Source: Rhypophila decipiens (taxonomy: Eukaryota; Ascomycota; Sordariomycetes; Sordariales; Naviculisporaceae). Taken from it: 64,000 nucleotides of DNA. This document shows positions 56,160 through 64,000 of this stretch, one piece after another. The stretch's first letter is position 1. Each line of letters opens with the position of its first letter. The position numbers and the translations under genes were made by a program. Below the pieces are notes generated by a model that worked only from the letters and a program-made list of their open reading frames with translations, did not search any database and was not told the origin of the DNA. The stretch lies in NCBI GenBank assembly GCA_033297075.1, contig MU858048.1:1-64000 (forward strand), in the 5' to 3' direction.

Positions 56160-58002
56160 ATGATGCCCAATTCTGCCCTCACGGCCGCATTGCGGCCTGA
56201 AGAAGAAGATGCGGAGCGACAACACACTGCTCATCATAACGGCTCTCACAACGGCACGGGCGTCGTCGACGAATCAACGCCTCTCCTCCTATCGGATGCT
56301 GCCACTTCAAAACCACCACCGGCCGGAGGAAGCACAGATTCCGCCAGTAGTCACTCAGAAGAGACAGACTCAGACGTAGAAGTCGTGATATTAGCCCCTG
56401 AGCTCTCAACGACAAGACTAGTCGTCACCCTCGGGACGACTTACATCGGCGTCTTTGTTGGCGCGATAGACGCTTCCATCATTGCTACCCTCTCAGGCCC
56501 CATCTCGAGCGAGTTCCAGTCGCTCAGTCTGCTGTCATGGCTGGCGACGGCCTACCTCATTGCCAATGCGGCGTGTCAGCCCCTGTCGGGCAGGATGACG
56601 GATATCTTTGGCCGTGGACCTGGCTTGGTCTTTAGCAATATCATGTTCGCCGCGGGTAATCTCATCTGCGGACTCGCGCAGAATGAAGGGACTGTCATTT
56701 TGGGTCGAGTCATTGCCGGAATTGGAGGCGGTGGGTTGATGAGTATCAGCACATTTTTGGCTTCTGATCTGGTACCGCTGAGGAGGAGGGGTGTTGTCCA
56801 GGGTATTGGGAATATCGCTTATGGGTGTGTTCTCCCAGAATCTTTTGCTGTCTGATCTCACTTACTGATGCGTTATATTTAGATCTGGTGCCATGCTAGG
56901 AGGTGTATTCGGTGGACTTCTCAACGATGCAACGTCCATGGGCTGGCGGCTCGCCTTCCTCATTCTGGTCCCCGTCAGCTTGGTATCGGCCGTCCTGGTC
57001 GCTTACCTCGTCCGAGTACCGCCCAAGGTCTCCAACAAATCACTCATATCGCGGATCGACTTTACCGGCTCGTTTCTGTCCGTCTCCTTCGTGGTGCTCT
57101 TGCTCGTGGGTCTCAACTCAGGCGGCAACATGGTCCCCTGGACTCACCCGCTCGTCCTCACCACGATCCCATTATCCCTCGCCACACTAGGCCTCTTCCT
57201 CTGGTGGGAGGCCAACGCTGCGCAACCCATCATCCCAGTCGGGCTGCTCCTCGACCGGACCGTCTTCGCCGCGTGCATCACCAACTTCGCCTGCACCATC
57301 GTCGTCATGATGGTCATGTTCTACGTGCCCCTCTACCTCCAAGTCCTTGGCCACAGCGCGACCGAGGCAGGTCTTCGTATCTTGGCCTCTCCCCTAGGCG
57401 TCTCCTTTGCCTCTGTCGGCTGCGGCTATATCGCGAAACACACGGGGAAATATCGCTACCTCGCCATCTTCATCGTGGCTACTTTTGCAGGCGCCGTCGT
57501 CCTTCTCACTACTTTGACTGAGAACTCACCCGACTGGATCACCTTTGTGGCTATGGCCATGCACGGCGCTGGATACGGCGGCATGCTAACGCTCACTTTG
57601 CTTGCCTGCATGGCCGCTGTCGACCACGAGCATCAGGCCGTGGTGACATCGGCCACTTATGCGTTCCGATCCATTGGCGGAACGCTGGGTATTGCCATGG
57701 CCTCGGCCGTGTATCAGAACATTCTTAAAGCCCGCCTATGGGAGCGGTTTGGCCATCTGCCTGGTGCGGCGGAGGAGATTGGACGTATTCGTGACGATCT
57801 TGGCGAGCTGAAGCGCCTGCCGGAGGGGTGGAGAGAAGGAGTCATTGCGTCGTTTATGGAGGCGTTTAGGGGAGTTTGGTTCACTGCCCTGGCAGTGGCC
57901 ATCGTCGCCCTGATTGCTGTGTCGCTGATGAAGCAGCACAAGCTGCACACTAACTTGGCTAGGTTGGATGAGGAGGAGGAGGAGGAGGAGGTACAGCAAT
58001 AG
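56160..58002 (+). CDS. MFS drug/amino-acid exporter, DHA2 type
   Basis: Proton-antiport MFS transporter of the 14-span DHA2 family, which holds fungal multidrug exporters and vacuolar basic amino-acid (Vba) transporters. Exons 56160-56824 and 56883-58002 give 594 residues. The start is the first of two adjacent ATGs (MMPNSALTAALRPEEEDAE). An acidic N-tail with VDESTPLLLSD (about residues 37-47), a dileucine-like vacuolar signal, precedes TM1 (LVVTLGTTYIGVFVGAIDAS). Motif A is GRMTDIFGR; motif C-like GIGGGGLMSI is followed by splice-restored GNIAYGSGAMLGGVFGG. It ends in an EEEEEEE run. The dileucine signal favours a vacuolar Vba-like role over plasma-membrane drug export, but the substrate is unproven. 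Confidence 0.88.
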
Positions 58003-58157
58003 GGTAGGTAGTTGGTCGCTTGAGGTGAGAGCGGGTGAATCAAATATTTGGATAGAATCTGCTGGATCTAGACAAATTTAAAAAGAAAGGAACCAGTATA
58101 CAGAACGACGCCATGTTTAACTTGTTGTCAAAAGAGTCGCTGAATAATTAAAAGAAG
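58003..58157. other. 3' flank of the DHA2 transporter
   Basis: Short stretch between the transporter stop and the SINE-like copy 2; nothing recognised. Confidence 0.4.
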
Positions 58158-58387
58158 AAAAAAAAAAGTAAATGACTTTCTTCTGTGCACCCAACCCGTT
58201 TCGAAAGAATCACTTCTCAAACGCTAGATACTATTCGGATTTGCCCTTTCATCCACCCTGCTCAGTTCTAGTGGCCAAGTGAGACGCCCCCCAGCTGAGC
58301 TATGCTCAAGACGTTTCAGGGGGGTGCTCGAATTTGGTTGGAAGATGGTCTGATTTTGGGACTTATATGCTTGTGATCTGATCTTTA
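58158..58387 (-). repeat. SINE-like / Pol III-type repeat, copy 2
   Basis: Second copy of the repeat at 17005-17266, same orientation, roughly 80-85% similar over the best 120 bp by eye. On the minus strand: A-box TAGCTCAGCTGG (within 58289-58302, exact to TRGCNNAGYNGG), B-box-like TTTCGAAAC (58198-58206), T-run terminator (A-run 58158-58167 on plus), and upstream ATATAAGTCCC (about 58357-58370). Like copy 1, it lies between the 3' ends of convergent genes (DHA2 transporter and TOF1). Confidence 0.65.
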
Positions 58388-58671
58388 GTACATCGTCCAA
58401 ACCTGCTCGTTCAACCCACTTTGGAGCAGGGCAGCTGATGAAGAAAGGTAGTCCCTCGCAATGAATACCTAACGAAATTGTCCACGTTTGGACGCCAACG
58501 GTGTCGAAGATGATAGCTGAGCACATCTGTTAATGAGAAACGAATGTCATGACTGATACATGTGTTTATTAGCTACCTTATGTCCCTATAGTCCCAGTCC
58601 AGATGTTATATATCCAGCAGCCAGACAGATTATGCTTCCCGACCCAAGAAGAAAGAAGAAACAATCATCAT

Positions 58672-61600
58672 TCACTCATCATCGCTACTATCAAGAAACC
58701 CAGCCCGTGCCCTTGGTCTCGCCCGAGCTACTGCCCTCGGTTTTATAATCTCAACATCTTCCTCGTCCTCATCCCCCTCCTGTATTTCATTTTCCTTGTT
58801 CTCTTCGCCTGGTTCAATCACCTCCGGCCCCCTTTCAGTAGCTGACGATGATGATACGACGACTTCTGCAGATTCACCCGCGGTGGTGGCTCCACCAACA
58901 TCTGCCATATTCGTGTCCCCATCTCCATCCTCATCCTCGTCGTCACTACTCACCACAAAAGCCTTGACCTTCCTCCTCTCCAGTTTCCTCTTGGTCACCG
59001 GTGCGCTCTTTGGCTTTGATGGTGATGGGGGCGAATCATCAGAATCAGACAGAGCTGCCTCCTCTTCACCATCACTTCCGTCACCACTGCCGTTCTCACT
59101 ACCACCATCATCATCATCATCATCAATATCCATTTCATCATCACTTCTCCTTTTGGGCTTCCCTTTCAACTTCGCCTTCCCCTTCCCTGGTTTCTTACCC
59201 TTCCCACCAGTCGCTCCCTCGTCACCATCAACATCAACATCAAGCAACAAATCCCACTCGGACCGCTCCCCAACATCCTTACCACTAACACCCATCCCAG
59301 CAGCCCCAACCAATCCAAAACTCTTGTCCTTCGCCTCCTGCCTCTGCCTCTCCTTCTCAAAGAACTCGCGATCTCTCTCGTCGTCCGTCTCGTCATCGCT
59401 GGCATGCACATACATCTCGCTCTTGATCTTGTGTGCCTTTTCCAACTCCTTGGCCCTCCTCGCCTTCGCCCTCGCCGCAGCCCTTTCATCAAGTTCCTCA
59501 TCTTCTTCATCTTCCTCCCCGCTACCAGCCGCCCTCCTGCGCTGTCGCTTCTTCGGCCTCGGTCCATCAGGTTTTCGTGCTTTGAGCTTGCCCGCGGGGA
59601 ACAAGATGCCATCATCTTCCCCTTCGTCATCGCCGTCGTCGAGTAAGCCATGGATTCCCTCGATATCATCGTCGTACTGGCTAGCCCGTTTTCGTGAAGC
59701 TGCGGCAGACTTTCGTCGTAGTTGGTCTTCTGCTGACTGGCCATCCTCAAAGACGGGGGGATCAAATTCCGCCTTGTTGATCTGGTCGATCGAGTCCCGC
59801 AGCATGTCGGCTGTCAGACTACCCGGAAAGCACCAGCTCGAATCGGGGGACTCGTCCAGCGTGGGCGTCAGCCGCTCAATGCCCACGAGTTTCATCAGCA
59901 GACGGAGATGGCCGTTCTTGAACATGGCTGTTCGCCGGGCGTCGTTGTCTGCCCGGACGGTAATAGGCGGCGGCGTTCCCTTGGTTTTAGTTTGCTGCTC
60001 TTCCGGTGGGACGGTCTCCGTCGAGGCAAGAACACCGACCGTCTCAGCAGCTTCCCAAGCCCGCCGCTCAACCTCAGCACCACTCAACTGCCCCCTGATC
60101 CACACCAAATGATCAGTCTGCCCTTTATCCAGCAACGCCCCAACAACAATGGCAATCTGCCGATCTGGCTCAACCGCCTTCTTGAATTCAAGCTCAGCAG
60201 CAGGTCTAGGCGTCGAGGTAACAGTCTGCTTCTCGTGCCCATACTCGAGGTAATACGCCGTACTACTAATCTTGCTGAACAGCAATTCAGTAAACAACGC
60301 AGGCCGGTCTTCCAATTTCCTGACACATTTCTTGATGATATGTTTGGTGAGATCTTCCCACTCCTTGAACATGGCCGGGTTCTTGCTCTTGCTTATCGGC
60401 TCCGGGCCCTTGATCATGTTATAGAACAAGTGTATGATGTCTAGTCGGAAAAGCATGACGCTCATGTCTTGCTTGAATGCTACCCTGTGAAAGTAACGAT
60501 GTGCTCTCTTCAGCTGGGAATCATTCAGGTCGCGGTAGAACTTGGTGAAGCTGACAAAGGTGTCTACTACCTGTTGCAAGGCAAATCTGGACGTGAATTT
60601 TGTAAAGTCGAATTTTCGCTCTTGAGACGTCTTTTCGGCTTGTTGTTGGTCGTCGTTGGCTGATTCATCACCTTCGTCTTCTTCCACGGGATTTTGGCTG
60701 CCGTCGCCTGAGGTAGCTTTAGCAGCAGCGGCTTTCTTCTTTCGACGTACTCGTTTCCGAGAACGAACTTGCATGTCTACGTTTTGTTTCGAATACGCCT
60801 CGAGGAGACGGATAAAAGTGTGCGTGAGCTCGGTACAAGCGTCCAGGTACTCGAATCCCTGGTCTTTGTAGCTTCGCACGATGGTAGCAATCAAATCGTG
60901 TGTCGTCTCCTCGTAGAAAAGTCGATTCAGAATATTGTCGGCGATTTCTTGGTTGTCTTCGCTTTCCGAGTCAGACATGTCCTGCACCGTGAGCAAGATC
61001 TGGGTGAAGCACCGCATGACTGTCGACAAAAGCTGCCAGTCCTTGTCGGCATACGCCCGGTCGAGATTTCGGTTCAGGGTGATGAACATTTCTTGGTTAA
61101 GAACCGCCGCGACGAGGTTGAAACTCTCCACCCCGTCGGCAACTTGTTTCGGCTGCGTCTTCTTGCGATTCCGCTCGGCCTCGAGGAACCAAGCTACCAG
61201 GTAGAAGAACTGTGAACGATGCTCGTGGAGGACATGCAGCGCCTCTCGGTCGATCGACTTCCTCACGTGCTGGAATAACGGATTGAAAGCCGCGTCAAGG
61301 AACTCCTCCACAAAGCCGCGCAACTGTTGGCGAGCTCTTTCGTCAAGTGAAACAGGCGGGCCGAGGTCTTTGGGTTCCATTTCCTCCTTTTGGTGTCTCC
61401 TGGGCGGCTTGAACGTCTTGGTGCTGTCCATTTTCCGCTCGAGGGCCGCGGCGTTTGATATGGCGTCTTGGCCAGATACTGTTATCATCTTGCCATTCTC
61501 GCGCTTCACCCAGATCATGGTCCCAAAACGGCTGTGTCTGGTCGGTCCCTTCCCGTTGGCGGACCTTAAGAGAGCCTCTTCTTCTCTCATCGCGGCAGTA

Positions 61601-62503
61601 AGTTCGTCCGTCTTTGCCCTGTTCAGCGCCTTCTCGGTTATGAATAGTTTGCTGTTGTCTACCCTCTTGACAATGTGGAATATTATCTCCATGACGATTA
61701 CGTCTTCGAGCCGGAAATCCTCGCCCATGTTGGACGCCAAGGTCAGGACGGTTAGGAAGATGTCTTGGAAGTGGAAAGCATCGATGGTTGCCGATCGGGA
61801 CACCTGGTTCTCGTCGCCTTCGTATTTAACGCCCGGGGGTGGGGTGATCATGGCAATGTTCCTCAGGAAGAACAACATAAGCTTGATGATGCCCATGTCT
61901 CGCGTCGTCCGGTCGCCAATGGGTATCGCCATGGACGGGAGGGCCACCCTGACGGCGGTGTTGAGAATTTGTGCGGCATCAAAATTTATAATCGCCCGTT
62001 TATATCCCAGCTGTGCGAGCTGTAGCACAGGTATGTGTCTATGGTGGTTGATCGTCATGTTCTCTTTGTCTTTTGCGATGGGCCAGGTGAGGGGCACCAT
62101 GACCTCGAAACAGGCCAGGGCTAATCTGGCCTTGTACTTGCTGTCGTTGCAGTTGGGCGGCCATGTCGCGAGGATCTGTAGCAAGTCGGCCCCGACGAGG
62201 TTTGCTTCGGCGAGGCATCGCGCAACGTCCATGCGGTTGGTCTTTTCGTCGTAGAATCGGATCCATCGTTTGAGATCGCGCAGAACTTCGAGCGCATCAT
62301 CTCCAAGTTTGTAGCCGTCATCGTCGACGCTGAATCCACCAAGCTGTAGGGGGAAAGGCCAGAGGTCAGCGGTGACAGTCTCCTATATAAAAAGAAAGGA
62401 TCGCAGGAAGCAAGGCCAAACTTACAGCGGAGACAAGGCTGTTAACATGTGCCCGCACCTCCGGGTGGACGACGGCGTCGCTCTTGGTCTCTTGCCTCTC
62501 CAT
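58672..62503 (-). CDS. TOF1: Replication fork protection protein Tof1/Swi1 (Timeless family)
   Basis: Fork-protection complex subunit that, with Csm3/Swi3, couples helicase and polymerase, supports checkpoint signalling and programmed fork pausing. Exons complement(62426-62503, 58672-62343) with an 82-nt intron give 1249 residues, in the usual fungal range. It begins [16 protein letters not shown]; the Timeless domain follows (about 30-330) with [20 protein letters not shown] (spliced LVSALGGFS), [20 protein letters not shown] and [18 protein letters not shown] helices. A second conserved block is [24 protein letters not shown] (reads [20 protein letters not shown]). From about residue 850 the protein is low complexity, strongly acidic and Lys-rich with long Asp/Glu runs. 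An MluI-box motif lies about 205 bp upstream. Confidence 0.93.
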
Positions 62504-63107
62504 GTTGAAGATGGATGGACGGCGATCACCGAAAAATGTGCCTGTCTACGGCAACATGCAAATATGATGAAAGCGCGATATGAATCCACTCTCGTCTGTA
62601 TCAATGAGGTGCAACTCTAAAACAAAAACCTTTGTAAACAAAGATTTGGCGGCTCACGAATGTCTGGACTTGACCAGTGTAACCCGTAAACTGCATGTTA
62701 GTGGGGGACGCGTTTTCGCGACTTAAAGTGGCCCCTAATTTACGCGACAGGCTCGTGTCGAAGCATGGACAAACCGGGGTACCCGCAGTCCATGAGCTTC
62801 ACCAATCGTGTTCAGTGGGGCTCCCCAAGTTCGGCCGCAAGCAAACGGCGCCGGGTCCCCTGAAGGCGGAGGGGGACGACGTCAAATGCAAATGCTACAG
62901 TGTGCACTAAGCTGGGCCGAGGTTAGCCGACGTCACTTTCAAGTGCTTAGAATACCGGCGCATCTCAACTTCTCTTTCGGATCCGGTGTGGATTTCTTTC
63001 TTTCAGCTTTTTCAGCAGTCACTTGAGGTTTCTCCAGCGAGTTTTGCTGCTTTCATACCCTTCAATTGCTCTTTCAACAGTAAAAGCAAGCTTGTTAGCG
63101 ATTCAAT
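62504..63107. other. Divergent promoter region TOF1 / HADH
   Basis: A 604-bp interval between outward-reading genes. It contains the MCB/E2F-like motif at 62708-62722. No coding frame supported. Confidence 0.5.
62708..62722. promoter_or_regulatory. MluI box plus E2F-like site upstream of TOF1
   Basis: ACGCGT (62708-62713) runs straight into TTTTCGCGAC, matching the MCB consensus and an E2F-like TTTCGCGM. It is 205-219 bp upstream of the TOF1 start and also faces the hydroxyacyl-CoA dehydrogenase gene about 390 bp away. Confidence 0.5.
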
Positions 63108-64000
63108 ATGGCTTCAATTATGATGAGACGGCTGCCGGGCAGCTTCCGGCACTTTAGCTCGACCAGCAGCTCCCGGAGTGCCGCAGTCGAGGTGAAGCGT
63201 ATTGGTGTTGTCGGCGCGGGGCAAATGGTTTGTTGATGCCCTACTTTCAATTATACTTAGCAGTCGTTTGTCCTAACATTTGCAATCCAGGGTCTCGGAA
63301 TTGCTCTCGTAGCTGCTCAAAGAGCTCAGGTCCCAGTGACGTTGGTCGACTCCTCCCAGGCCTCCCTGGACAAGGGGCTCGCATTCGCAGGTTAGACAAA
63401 CATCGACCTGGAGCTATAACCACATACTAAACCCCTGGTATAGAGAAACTTCTAGCAAAGGACGTATCCAAGTCCCGCATAACCCAAGAACAAGCCGACT
63501 CGGCCCGGTCCCTCCTAACCCCATCAACCACCCTCGACGACCTCTCCTCAGTCGACTTCATCATCGAAGCCGTACCAGAAATCCCCTCCCTAAAATTCGA
63601 CATCTTCTCCAGGCTAGCCCAGATCGCACCTAAACACGCAATCCTAGCAACCAACACCTCCTCCATCTCCATAACCCGCATCGCCGCCTCGACTACCAAA
63701 GACGCCCGCGACACAACCAACAGCTCCCGCGTGGTCTCAACCCACTTCATGAACCCAGTCCCCGTCCAAAAAGGCGTAGAGATCATCGCCGGCCTGCAGA
63801 CGTCCCAATCAACCCTTGACTCGGCCATCGCTTTTTGCAAGCGGCTAGGCAAGATCCCCTCCGTCTCGGCTGATTCCCCTGGTTTTCTTGCCAACAGGAT
63901 TTTGATGCCGTATATCAATGAAGCTATAATCTGTCTTGAGACGGGTGTGGGAGACAGGGACTCGATTGATGCCATCATGAAGAATGGTACTAATGTGCCC
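63108..64000 (+). CDS. 3-hydroxyacyl-CoA dehydrogenase, mitochondrial (partial, right edge)
   Basis: NAD-dependent oxidation of L-3-hydroxyacyl-CoA in fatty-acid beta-oxidation. Exons 63108-63227, 63291-63390 and 63444 to beyond 64000 give 259 codons before the window ends. The N-terminus MASIMMRRLPGSFRHFSSTS is Arg/Ser-rich, amphipathic and lacks acidic residues, as for a mitochondrial targeting peptide. The Rossmann NAD site is RIGVVGAGQMGLGIALVAA (GxGxxG at about residues 36-41). Next come IIEAVPE, NTSSISIT, and the catalytic histidine in STHFMNPVPV with downstream PGFLANRILMPYINEAI. Introns are 63 and 53 nt. The C-terminal dimerisation domain continues outside the window. A 3-hydroxybutyryl-CoA dehydrogenase annotation is equally possible from this sequence. 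Confidence 0.92.

Noticed and set aside
58796..60112. 438-residue plus-strand frame, Ser-rich
   Set aside because: Entirely antisense to the acidic, low-complexity tail of TOF1; Ser/Pro composition is the mirror of Asp/Glu/Lys codons.
61283..62254. 323-residue plus-strand frame
   Set aside because: Antisense to the conserved Timeless domain of TOF1; no domain of its own.
1..64000. CRISPR array, operon, riboswitch or biosynthetic cluster
   Set aside because: Spliced eukaryotic genes throughout; no regularly spaced repeats with unique spacers, no PKS/NRPS or terpene cluster (the farnesyl synthase is the housekeeping enzyme).

Overview
This window is nuclear DNA from a filamentous ascomycete, most likely a Sordariomycete near the Sordariales. 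Four things point there. Twenty of the genes recognised are single-copy fungal housekeeping or fungal-family genes. Introns are short (52-90 nt, GT..AG with CTRAC-like branch sites, two of them GC-AG). Intergenic DNA carries AT-rich, C-to-T-decayed patches that look like repeat-induced point mutation (RIP). Several families (a degenerate EHN-fold protein, an AMP-binding-like membrane protein, an MFS protein with a giant N-tail) are ones I associate with filamentous ascomycetes. The species cannot be fixed from sequence alone. Exon structures were rebuilt by eye from splice signals, reading-frame continuity and family knowledge.

Layout, left to right. 1-1438 is an AT-rich decayed stretch followed by the XRN1 promoter. 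XRN1 (+) is followed by a 699-bp inverted-repeat element with 8-bp target duplications, then the divergent pair SPC3 (-) / HID1 (+). A gene-free 2.5 kb follows, then an epoxide-hydrolase-fold pseudoenzyme (+), a SINE-like repeat, the divergent pair POM34 (-) / AMP-binding-like protein (+), and MCM5 (-) / VPS54 (+). From 28.4 to 36.8 kb there is a gene-poor island holding only one small secreted-protein gene (-). Then come APC8/CDC23 (-) / farnesyl diphosphate synthase (+), a 12-TM MFS transporter with an ~880-residue N-tail (-), IMP3 (-) / mitochondrial uS13 (+), a membrane dipeptidase (-) / Rgd2-type F-BAR-DEP-RhoGAP (+), a DHA2-type MFS transporter (+), a second SINE-like copy, TOF1/Swi1 (-), and a 3-hydroxyacyl-CoA dehydrogenase (+) cut by the right edge.

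The genes are not a pathway cluster. Functional links are loose: MCM5 and TOF1 both serve replication forks and both carry MluI-box-like motifs about 170-210 bp upstream of their starts; IMP3 and uS13m (ribosome biogenesis and mitoribosome) share a 440-bp divergent promoter; SPC3, HID1, VPS54 and RGD2 serve secretion, trafficking and polarity. No CRISPR array, rRNA, canonical tRNA, biosynthetic cluster or virus was seen.

The most interesting signals are: (1) the MFS gene at 41.7-46.5 kb, whose single in-frame TAG forms the AG of a possible 42-nt intron, the shortest in the window; (2) the 699-bp element with 8-bp target duplications; (3) two SINE-like copies with A-box, B-box and T-run, both in convergent intergenic gaps; (4) two pseudoenzyme-like genes that keep a fold but lose catalytic motifs; (5) start codons isolated on 3-nt and 5-nt coding exons.
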